From JBKEDC01 sp047972995 (lineage in GTDB: Bacteria > Bacteroidota > Bacteroidia > Bacteroidales > Prolixibacteraceae): DNA of 64,000 nt. The notes under the pieces are model-generated. The model had not been told where the DNA came from. It did not search any database and saw only the letters and a list, made by a program, of their open reading frames with translations. The translations under genes and the position numbers were made by a program. Within the stretch, counting starts at the first letter, position 1. Each line of letters begins with the position of its first letter. Shown here piece by piece: positions 44,176 through 51,624 of this stretch. Location of the stretch: assembly GCA_047972995.1 (NCBI GenBank), contig JBKEBD010000016.1, positions 1 to 64,000 on the forward strand, read 5' to 3'.

Positions 44176-47100
44176 TTAGTCAGCAATAGGCTTCATGGTG
44201 TCAACACCTAATGTGCCATGCAAGCTTTCTAGGTAAGCTACGCTGCTCACTCGTGCCAACTCATTCTGAGCTGCTTCCAAACGGCTAGCTAAATCTAGGC
44301 GTTCTGCCGCTGCTGCATAAGTTTGACGAGCTAAGATGTCTTCAATGTAGTTCACATTCTTAGTCCACAATGCCACATCTTTTTGTTGTTTAGCCACCAA
44401 TCGAGCTTTATACCAACCGCTTTTTAACACTTCTTCTGGTGTAAACATTTGGCGGAATTTAGCATCGGTTCGTTTCATACCTTTATATGTGCCATGCACC
44501 ATGGTGTGCACCAATCCTTTCAATGGAGGACAAAGACAATCAACTGTGCCATCGCCCAACAAACCTTCAGCCACACGACGTTGAGTTACCGACAAGTTGT
44601 CGATAGATGCCACAAACATTTCCATGTTTTGAGTTTCAGGCTTCAACATTTCATCGCAGAATACAGAATCTGGCTTACTGAAAATACGACCCAAATAACG
44701 AGTCACAAATTTCTTAGTAATGCGGTAGCCTAATAAACCAGCTTCCACTTTCTTGCCGTTATATTCAAAATCTTCTACTTTCTCTAAACAACCCGATTTA
44801 ATCAAGAATTGAGGATCGCGTTCTTCTACCGACATACGACACCAGATTTCAGGAATGAGCAAGCTCACATCATGATCAACCTTAAATTTAGGTCCAACAT
44901 AACCTGCTGCCGAGCTAAAACCATCATAGCCCGTTAAAATATACGATAAGAATGCGTTGTTCAAATCTGAAGAAGGCAATAGGTTGTTGAATGGTCCTTT
45001 TGTTAATGCTCCTTCTGAACCAAAACCAGTGGTTGACGGCGATTTACCGGTTACACTACAAATAAAGTCGATGAACAATTCCGGCAATTCTTGATAGTGA
45101 ATTGGGTTATACACTGCCAATGGAGGCACATTGTTTGCTTCGTCAGCAGGGTTGTTTCTACGACCTGGCAACACCGCATTTACAGGCATATGCAATGGCT
45201 TATTCATCGGCACTTTGCGGAAGATGCGTGTTGACATTTCAGCCACAAATTTACCTAGTGGTTCCGTAATATCAGGGCGAACTTGCAAGTATCTTGGGTT
45301 TTTCGATGGCGCACCATTCACCAAACGAGGTTCTGAAGGAATAACACAGTATTCGGGCTTGCTCGATTCTAAGAAACGGTTTATTAAATCTTTCACAGGC
45401 TGTGTATAAAGCTCAAAACCAATGGCGTCATCTTTAATAGACTGCACTTGCGCTCTGTTTAATGGCTCGAAGTTCGACACGAAAGTGTTTGGGGTTGATA
45501 AATCCTTTTCACCTTGTTTATCGTAGCCTTTAATGATACAATCATCGGGGCGTTGGAACAAACGTGCCTCACAGTTGGTAAGCATTTTTACACTCGGATT
45601 ATGATATTCAGCATTCAAGTCGTTCAACGCACTTGCCGGTACAATCATCGATGATGAAATATCATCTTCTGTTTGCACTTTTGCCGATGGTTCGAAATCC
45701 TGACGAGTTAAGAAAATACGCCATCCACCATCGATGTCATGACCTACACGCAAGTAGTTTGACGTTAGCTTTTCGTTCTTATATTTCAGTTCATTTCCTG
45801 GTTGACCATTAATTTGATCGACAGAGAAATAACTTCTCCACTCGCTATCCCATTCATCAGAATAACGACCTTTAATTACGTAAATCAATACCTTGATACG
45901 CTGAGGAAGGCTAGTTAACCATGTGTTATATTCATCAGTGTACTCATCTGACGGCGTAAGCAATTTAATAACCGAGCCTAACGAACGGCTAGAGCTTAAA
46001 ATATGTCGTGGAGGGTTTACTGAATAGTCGGCAGGTTTATTGAATCGAGTGGAGAAATCGTAAGTCATAATTTCATCTACTTTCGCTAAATCTTCAGCTA
46101 AATCGCCCACAATGTACGATCCTTGAATCATAGCATCGCTGATTGATTTTGAGATTTCAGATTTACCACCACCCGAAACAGTACATGGTTTGTGTAGCAC
46201 CGTTCCTTCGGCATGAGTGCCCACCAAGTGCCATCGTGTGCCATCGATGCGTTTTTTCATTTCAATCTTATATCCGTTTGGATAGATATAAACTTTGTAT
46301 GGCAACAATTTGATGTTTTGCGTTTCGCCGTCTTTTGTCCAGCAGATGGTTTGCTTGTTCATTTCAAACACGGCATCATCAGGCACATACACTAGCTCGC
46401 TTTTTCGATTGTCCACCGCATAGCCTTCTGGCTTAAGTGTGATAACATCGGAAAATATTTCGGTAAATTGGTTGAAAGTTAAACCATTTGAAGGTAATCT
46501 TTCATCAAGATAAGCTTTTTCTCCCAAGTTGTAGCTACGGAAAGCAATGGCACCTCCTGCGTGTTCTTCTTCGGCACTACCATAAAGGTTTGCAGAATAG
46601 CTAATCATGGTTTTCACCTCTTTCTTGCAATAACCATAATAGTTATCAGAAATAATAGTTACCACCACACCTCGCTCATCGCGACAGGTAATTTTAAATG
46701 CGCTTCCATCGTTATACTTTTCATCTTCCGATTTCCAACACATTCCGTCTTTACGTTGACGCTCAGTAGCATCATCATAATGAGGTAATCCTAATTCTTT
46801 TTTAGTAAGCTCTTGCAAATGAGGAGCCAAGATAACGCAACCTGTGTGACCTGTCCAGTTTTCAGGATTTAACGCTGCATCATGGCGAGGCAATGTATCT
46901 TCACCTGCATTTCCGAAAATTGATTCCACAAAATCAAGATTCGACACCAAGCTACCAGGAGCAAGGAATGTAATTTCCATTGACTTTTCAGCTGTTACAC
47001 CCGGCACTTCAGGCACCACTATTGGGCGAAGCATCAGACTTACGAATAACTCCGCAGGAGTTTCTTGGTTAGCAGTAAATGGCAATACCATGTTTTCTGC

Positions 47101-47649
47101 GGGCGGATTTAAAGCCGATTTCAACAAGCGTGCAAAAGCCACTTTAGAAACTGCTTTTTTATCGTGTGCAATTGGAGCACCTCCTTCTACCACGTGGAAA
47201 ACACCTTTTGTTGTACGGCGGTCTTCTTTGGGGTTATTCAAAATTCCTTGTACTGTGCGATAGGTTTTAATGATGCCGTTTTCATAGTAATCAGCATTAG
47301 GCGGCAATGAAACAATGCGAGCTAATCCGTGACGATCGAGCACGAATGGGTTGTTGGGAAATTCCATGCTGAAACCACCTTCCACATCAGAAAGATAGTG
47401 GTCGAGGAAGTTCTTTACGCGAGTTCCCACTGGTGAAAGGCTATTGCCTACTAAACTTGACTTGATACTATAGCTCGACAACAAGGGTGCAGCAACTTCT
47501 AGCAAATTGCTCTTTCCTTCTACGCTTTCGCAAGTAGGATATCCTCCTGCAGCAAGTTTCAGATTAATGTACTGAATCTTTTTCTTTAATGATACTTTAG
47601 GCTCATCGGTGTCGGTAAGCTTAAGACCATAAGTTCTGTGTACTGTCAT
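44176..47649 (-). CDS. Probable pyrophosphate-type phosphoenolpyruvate carboxykinase
   Basis: This 1157-residue soluble protein has no signal peptide or membrane segment. Its size and several blocks match my knowledge of PPi-dependent PEP carboxykinases, described in Propionibacterium and Entamoeba. The blocks are NPKEDRRTTKGVFHV (about 139-153), GHTGCVILAPHL (267-278), DNYYGYCKKEVKTMISYSANL (335-355) followed by EEEHAGG, and CTVSGGGKSEISKSI (489-503). The enzyme would interconvert oxaloacetate plus pyrophosphate with PEP, phosphate and CO2, and so link PPi to gluconeogenesis or fermentation. It is normally annotated as hypothetical in this phylum. It is far longer than ATP- or GTP-type PEPCK (about 530-600). 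The start at 47649 is the first ATG. The assignment is from remembered sequence pattern, without alignment. Confidence 0.7.
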   Translation of the reverse strand: MTVHRTYGLKLTDTDEPKVSLKKKIQYINLKLAAGGYPTCESVEGKSNLLEVAAPLLSSYSIKSSLVGNSLSPVGTRVKNFLDHYLSDVEGGFSMEFPNNPFVLDRHGLARIVSLPPNADYYENGIIKTYRTVQGILNNPKEDRRTTKGVFHVVEGGAPIAHDKKAVSKVAFARLLKSALNPPAENMVLPFTANQETPAELFVSLMLRPIVVPEVPGVTAEKSMEITFLAPGSLVSNLDFVESIFGNAGEDTLPRHDAALNPENWTGHTGCVILAPHLQELTKKELGLPHYDDATERQRKDGMCWKSEDEKYNDGSAFKITCRDERGVVVTIISDNYYGYCKKEVKTMISYSANLYGSAEEEHAGGAIAFRSYNLGEKAYLDERLPSNGLTFNQFTEIFSDVITLKPEGYAVDNRKSELVYVPDDAVFEMNKQTICWTKDGETQNIKLLPYKVYIYPNGYKIEMKKRIDGTRWHLVGTHAEGTVLHKPCTVSGGGKSEISKSISDAMIQGSYIVGDLAEDLAKVDEIMTYDFSTRFNKPADYSVNPPRHILSSSRSLGSVIKLLTPSDEYTDEYNTWLTSLPQRIKVLIYVIKGRYSDEWDSEWRSYFSVDQINGQPGNELKYKNEKLTSNYLRVGHDIDGGWRIFLTRQDFEPSAKVQTEDDISSSMIVPASALNDLNAEYHNPSVKMLTNCEARLFQRPDDCIIKGYDKQGEKDLSTPNTFVSNFEPLNRAQVQSIKDDAIGFELYTQPVKDLINRFLESSKPEYCVIPSEPRLVNGAPSKNPRYLQVRPDITEPLGKFVAEMSTRIFRKVPMNKPLHMPVNAVLPGRRNNPADEANNVPPLAVYNPIHYQELPELFIDFICSVTGKSPSTTGFGSEGALTKGPFNNLLPSSDLNNAFLSYILTGYDGFSSAAGYVGPKFKVDHDVSLLIPEIWCRMSVEERDPQFLIKSGCLEKVEDFEYNGKKVEAGLLGYRITKKFVTRYLGRIFSKPDSVFCDEMLKPETQNMEMFVASIDNLSVTQRRVAEGLLGDGTVDCLCPPLKGLVHTMVHGTYKGMKRTDAKFRQMFTPEEVLKSGWYKARLVAKQQKDVALWTKNVNYIEDILARQTYAAAAERLDLASRLEAAQNELARVSSVAYLESLHGTLGVDTMKPIAD

Positions 47650-48320
47650 AATTTTATAGTTATATTATATACTTACTAAGTTATTCAACTCTTTGCCTAT
47701 TAACAATTCAACAAAGCTACTTGTTGTGCAATTGACACCTCTCAAAGATACAAAAAAATGGATATCTGTATCTGAATTAGCTCAGCACAAATTAAGCTTA
47801 ACATTAAAATTACAAGTTGACTTTATGCCCATTCTATCGCATATTTCGCCAATTCAACGGAAGATTACAAACCATTTTATAGCCTCCAAAATGGAAGGTT
47901 TAAAACCGGTTACCCTTAAATTCCATTAGAAAAACCTCGTTTTAGGGAAGTATTTTTCTCTCTTTGTTTTGTGAAGCGTAGCGAAACAAAGAGAGAAAGC
48001 TGCAACTTCCTCTCAAATTTTAAATGCTTATCTTTGTTTTCTACCAAAAAAAAACGAAAATGGCATATTTAAAACTGAAACAAAGGTATGTACGATTCGT
48101 AGAGAGATTAAACGCAACTCCTCCAAGACTGGGAAATACAATCCCGATTTTGCCCAAGAGATGAGTGATGAACGAAAAGAATGTTTTGCTATAGATAGAC
48201 GATTTGACGTTAATATGAAGCAGTATATTGAAAAAAATAACGGAGGAACAATGATCGACAGAGCAAATAAAAGGGGTTTGCAACAAAGAAGCAGTCCCCA
48301 TGGTTTGTGTAGAACACAAC
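47650..48320. other. Intergenic stretch with degraded sequence before the IS66 remnant
   Basis: No intact gene is supported. A 78-codon plus-strand frame (47693-47929) shows no recognisable family. A strong hairpin lies at 47955-47998. From about 48050 the sequence looks like decayed coding DNA, probably the frameshifted N-terminal half of the tnpC remnant that becomes recognisable at about 48340. Confidence 0.5.
47955..47998. repeat. Perfect 15-bp inverted repeat
   Basis: TTTCTCTCTTTGTTT and AAACAAAGAGAGAAA flank a 14-base loop (TGTGAAGCGTAGCG). There is no plus-strand gene upstream for it to terminate. It could be a dispersed palindrome or a scar at the edge of mobile DNA. Confidence 0.55.
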
Positions 48321-49193
48321 GAAGCAATATCAATATAGCCTCTTCCACAATTAACGGTTGGCAAGAGAATGTTTGTAATTTGTTGCTACCTCTTTACGAA
48401 GAACCCATGCGCCAAGTTTTTTATCAGGCTATGTTCAGGCAGATGAGACACCAATAAAAGTATTGGATAAGGGAAAAGAAGAAAACATATCAAGGCTATC
48501 ATTGAGTTTTCCACAGTCCTATTCTCCGATTGGTATTGTTTCACTATATGCCGGGACGAGGAGCTGAAGCTCCCACGAAATTACTCAAACCTTTCACCGG
48601 ATTTTTGCAAACAGATGGTTATGCAGTTTATAATAAAAAATAGTGGCAGCAAGTGAAAATAGAGACATTACACTAGTAACCTGGGTTTCGGATAAAGGTT
48701 GTTCTGCTTTTGAGCAGAACAAAAGGCTTCTAAGTGCAACTATTTTTGAAATAATTTCTGTGGTGAAAGCTTATCCGAAACTCAGGTTAGTAAATTGCCT
48801 AGCTCATGTGCGCCGTAAATTTGCAGATGCACTCGATTCAGACCGAAACCGAGTTGAAATTGCCATGCTCAAATTCCAGAAGGTATACGAAGTAGAGCGA
48901 GAATCAAGGAAGAAGAATATCAATTCAGAACAACGCAAGGAACTTCGAGTTAAAAGGGCATTGCCTATTCTAAATGAGTTGGGAAAGTGGATTAGCGCAA
49001 TAAGTCTGGAGCGCACCCCAAAGTCGCCACTAGGTAAAGCTTGCCACTACTGCATAAATCATTGGGATAATTTACTGGCATATCTGCACAATGGAGATTT
49101 GGAGATTGATAATAATTTAGCAGAAAATGCGATCCGTCCCATTGCCTTAGGCAGAAAAAACTGGCACAGGGGATACTTTTGGGTCTTAGCCTA
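48320..49193 (+). pseudogene. Degraded IS66 transposase (TnpC) remnant
   Basis: Pieces of an IS66 transposase can be followed through changing frames: SSTINGW ... LLLPLYEE, then QADETPIKVLDKGKE, then a frame with HYMPGRGAEAPTKLLKPFTGF and LQTDGYAVYNK. The C-terminal block NCLAHVRRKFADAL ... LEIDNNLAENAIRPIALGRKNW comes last. Several frameshifts and a TAG (near 48640) break it, a 109-bp miniature element is inserted at 48679-48787, and the usual C-terminus after GRKNW is lost. The part from about 48793 to 49193 is still one open frame. No tnpA or tnpB was found beside it, so the element is dead. It is not obviously the same copy as the IS66 fragment at position 1. Confidence 0.82.
48679..48787. 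mobile_element. Miniature inverted-repeat element, copy A (109 bp)
   Basis: The ends ACCTGGGTTTCGGATAA and TTATCCGAAACTCAGGT are inverted repeats, flanked on both sides by TAGTA (48674-48678 and 48788-48792), a 5-bp target duplication. Removing the element with one TAGTA brings the two halves of the tnpC remnant together (VYNK ... VNCLAHVRRKF). It carries no gene. Confidence 0.8.
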
Positions 49194-49285
49194 AAAAATG
49201 ACATCTTTACTTTATAAAAAAAAGACAACAAATGCTCCAAAAATTAAATCAACAACTCATCTTTTTAACCCACTTTTATAAGATT

Positions 49286-49321
49286 AGAGCATGAGGGTGT
49301 CATATCCCATGCGTTCAATTT
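49286..49321 (-). repeat. Second copy of the GYD-LML coding-like repeat
   Basis: It matches 15868-15903 at 29 of 36 positions. Three of the seven differences are third-position synonymous changes in the KIERMGYDTLML / EIERLGYDFLML frame. Confidence 0.45.
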
Positions 49322-49728
49322 TCGTTTGAAAATAGTATTCAGACGGTGTGACGAAGTCCATTTTTGTTGCAGAAAGTAGCAGGCGTTACATTTAGCGTTT
49401 ACCACCCCTTTTTTTGTACTTTATCAGACTTTTTCTTCTTAAAAAAATGCTCCGCTATCTTTTTTAGGCAATAGGATGACTTGAGCTGAAATTGTGATAC
49501 GTATGTCAACGCAGAAGTTAGTCACCACTAAAACAGTCCATACTTTGGGTGAAAGCGTAGAGTTGAGACAGTATAGTTGCCCAACAAAACAAGCCAAAAA
49601 GATATACTCAACACCGAAATTAAAACACACCCATTCAAGAAAATAAAAATCTGTAGGTCGCAGCCACCTCCCGAATCTGCGACCGTGATTTTACTTGCGT
49701 TCTGTCGTACCCGATAGAATTATTATAC

Positions 49729-49736
49729 TATATTTG
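49729..49736 (+). promoter_or_regulatory. TAnnTTTG promoter element of the small membrane protein gene
   Basis: TATATTTG ends 18 bp before the ATG at 49755. This supports that ATG over the longer open frame, whose first codon (49695) lies upstream of the box. Confidence 0.5.
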
Positions 49737-49754
49737 TCAGAAATTTTCAAAGCC

Positions 49755-50018
49755 ATGAACACGATTTTCATTGTTCTCTTCGATACACTTCTTATTCTGC
49801 TTTTAAACATTCCCTACGGAATGTGGCGTACGCGCGTAAAAAAACTCAGCTTCGAGTGGTTTTGTTCCATTCATTTACCTATCCCTTACATTGTGGTTAT
49901 TCGCCAATGGACAGGCATTGGCTTTGCTTGGTGGACTTACCCATTATTTGTGGGAGCATTCTTCACTGGGCAATTACTGGGCAAAAAGATTAGCCGAAAT
50001 CGAAATACAGAAGAATAG
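49755..50018 (+). CDS. Small membrane protein, conserved hypothetical
   Basis: The 87-residue product has two or three hydrophobic segments: residues 2-18 (IFIVLFDTLLILLLNIP), 34-46 and 56-73 (YPLFVGAFFTGQLLG). Basic residues flank them (WRTRVKK and GKKISRNRN). It has no signal for cleavage and no enzymatic motif. The family is unknown to me. A clear promoter box fixes the start. It is followed by a 15-bp perfect inverted repeat and the convergent fmt gene. It is likely a real gene because of the promoter and codon use, but the function cannot be inferred. Confidence 0.6.
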   Translation: MNTIFIVLFDTLLILLLNIPYGMWRTRVKKLSFEWFCSIHLPIPYIVVIRQWTGIGFAWWTYPLFVGAFFTGQLLGKKISRNRNTEE

Positions 50019-50081
50019 CCTGCGCAAAAAAAGATGCTTTTAGTAAGGAATTAATCCGCTTATAGCAAACTACTTTATACT

Positions 50082-50132
50082 ACTAACCGGAATTTCGAAT
50101 AAGCTTAAAGCTCATCTGAAATTCCGGTTAGT
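50082..50132. repeat. Perfect 15-bp inverted repeat resembling the miniature-element ends
   Basis: ACTAACCGGAATTTC and GAAATTCCGGTTAGT flank a 21-base loop. The left end ACCGGAATTTCGAATAAGCTT resembles the miniature-element end (ACCTGAGTTCTGGATAAGCTT at 54081), so it may be a minimal derivative. The flanking 5-mers (TACTA and TAGTG) do not match, so the link is uncertain. It may serve as a terminator for the convergent genes. Confidence 0.45.
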
Positions 50133-50166
50133 GGGAAAACCTTTACTGTTTTTATTGCTTTAGACT

Positions 50167-51126
50167 CTATTGAAACTTTAATTGATCTGCCTGCTGCATT
50201 CCTCGTAGGAAATCGTCTACTTGCAGACGTTTCTTGCCTGCTAGGTGCATATCTTCAATGGCCAACCACCGATCGGCTGTTGCCACTTTCAAATAAGTTT
50301 TACCATCTGTTTGTACAGTCCCCGGAGTTATATTTGCACAGGTTTCGGTCAACTGCGCTGCATATATTTTCATGCTTAATTCTTTATCTTTAGCATCCTT
50401 CACCGCCGACCATGCAGCAGGATAAGGCGAAAGTCCTCGAATTTGGTTGCGCACTTGTTCTGCCGACTGATTCCAATTAATCTTGCAATCATCTTTAAAA
50501 ATTTTTGGGGCAGGCTTTAATTCTTCGGTTTCATCTTGTGCAATGGCGGCGTAATTACCTTGTGCTAGTGCATCTACTGTTTTGGTTACCAATTGAGCCC
50601 CAATAACCATAAGTGCATCATGAATAGTTCCTACATTATCATCAGCACCAATTGCTATTTTTTCATGAAAGAGAATAGCACCCGTGTCGATTTCATGCGA
50701 AAGCAAAAAGGTGGTTACCCCTGTTTCCTTGTCGCCATTCATGATTGCCCAATTCAACGGAGCTGCGCCACGATATTGAGGTAAAAGAGAACCATGAAGA
50801 TTGAAAGTACCCAGTCGAGGCATACGCCACACTACCTCTGGCAACATACGGAATGCCACCACCACTTGCAGATCGGCTTGCAAGGCTTCAAGCTCGACTA
50901 CAAACTCAGGATTTTTAAGCTTCTCTGGTTGAAGCACATTCAGATTCACCGATTCTGCATATTGTTTCACTGCCGATTGCTGCACTTGTCGTCCACGACC
51001 AGCGGGGCGGTCTGGAGGTGTAATCACCCCTACCACATTATAGCCTCCATCTACCAAGGCACGCAAACTTTCTACTGCAAAATTGGGTGTTCCCATGAAC
51101 ACTATTCTTAACTCTTTTCCTGTCAT
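50167..51126 (-). CDS. fmt: Methionyl-tRNA formyltransferase
   Basis: The 319-residue enzyme formylates initiator Met-tRNA with 10-formyl-THF in the cytoplasm. Key segments are the start RIVFMGTPNFAVESLRALV, VVAFRMLPEVVW, the catalytic site FNLHGSLLPQYRGAAPLNWAI with HGSLLP, and the downstream GVTTFLLSHEIDTGAIL; the C-terminal OB-like domain is present (PYPAAW). The length is as usual. Its promoter box TATATTTG is 18 bp upstream (minus strand), back to back with that of the following gene. No def gene is adjacent. Confidence 0.96.
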   Translation of the reverse strand: MTGKELRIVFMGTPNFAVESLRALVDGGYNVVGVITPPDRPAGRGRQVQQSAVKQYAESVNLNVLQPEKLKNPEFVVELEALQADLQVVVAFRMLPEVVWRMPRLGTFNLHGSLLPQYRGAAPLNWAIMNGDKETGVTTFLLSHEIDTGAILFHEKIAIGADDNVGTIHDALMVIGAQLVTKTVDALAQGNYAAIAQDETEELKPAPKIFKDDCKINWNQSAEQVRNQIRGLSPYPAAWSAVKDAKDKELSMKIYAAQLTETCANITPGTVQTDGKTYLKVATADRWLAIEDMHLAGKKRLQVDDFLRGMQQADQLKFQ

Positions 51127-51143
51127 GTTTTCTTTATTTTAGG

Positions 51144-51151
51144 CAAATATA
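51144..51151 (-). promoter_or_regulatory. TAnnTTTG promoter element of fmt
   Basis: The minus strand reads TATATTTG 18 bp before the fmt ATG. It is only 11 bases away from the plus-strand box at 51163, so the two promoters overlap in their upstream regions. Confidence 0.5.
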
Positions 51152-51162
51152 CGCAAAAAGAC

Positions 51163-51170
51163 TATCTTTG
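51163..51170 (+). promoter_or_regulatory. TAnnTTTG promoter element of the metal-uptake unit
   Basis: TATCTTTG ends 6 bp before the ATG at 51177. The transcript would therefore start almost at the start codon, and translation may be leaderless or nearly so. Confidence 0.45.
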
Positions 51171-51176
51171 CCTACC

Positions 51177-51536
51177 ATGAAAAACGAAAGACAACGGTAT
51201 CGTTTATTTTCTAGCTGGATTCTTCTCCTGTTATTTCTGTTCCCTTCGGTCAGTCAAACAGTGCACAGCCTAAGCCTACCTAGCTTTCAGCATCATTGTT
51301 GCGAAAACAACGCGCAACCCAACCCAACAATCCAACCCAAGGGAAATAAAATTGAGTCTAGCAAAGAAAAGTGTTTAATTTGCGACTTCCAACTGCTTAG
51401 CTTCACGCAAAACACCGAGAATATTTTAAATGCTCGTAGCTTTGAGCATATTGATACCTTGGTGCAAAACACACGGAATAAAGAACAGTATATTGCTCGT
51501 TTTTTTAGTCTTCGTGCCCCTCCTGTCTATTGTTAA
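51177..51536 (+). CDS. Small exported Cys/His protein upstream of TonB receptor
   Basis: The 119-residue protein has an N-terminal hydrophobic segment (residues about 12-26, WILLLLFLFPSVSQTV) likely to be a signal peptide or anchor. The mature part has a FQHHCC motif and a later KCLICDF motif, four cysteines and two histidines that could bind a metal ion. It ends APPVYC. I know similar small proteins just upstream of metal-type TonB receptors in Bacteroidota, but no named family is assigned. The gene is 88 bp from the His-rich receptor on the same strand, so a shared role in metal acquisition or sensing is likely. The start is chosen at the ATG (51177), not the TTG at 51168 inside the promoter box. 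Confidence 0.6.
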   Translation: MKNERQRYRLFSSWILLLLFLFPSVSQTVHSLSLPSFQHHCCENNAQPNPTIQPKGNKIESSKEKCLICDFQLLSFTQNTENILNARSFEHIDTLVQNTRNKEQYIARFFSLRAPPVYC

Positions 51537-51624
51537 TTTCCTGATTTCTGCACTCACCTACTGTCTTTAGTTTCTAAAGATGTCTGTTGCTGTGCACCAA
51601 TATTCACGTAAATAACAATCTAAT

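Larger units (their letters stand above)
49194..49754. other. Non-coding stretch with gene-tail remnant
   Basis: Minus-strand reading of 49286-49366 gives a decayed gene end (DFVTPSEYYFQTKIERMGYD then TLML and stop) with a stop 34 codons upstream. The same peptide tail occurs at 15866-15903. An 8-bp hairpin (GGTCGCAG/CTGCGACC, 49656-49684) and a promoter box at 49729 follow. Nothing else is visible. Confidence 0.5.

Noticed and set aside
47693..47929. 78-codon plus-strand frame upstream of the IS66 remnant
   Set aside because: No recognisable family, no promoter box, and it lies in a decayed region.
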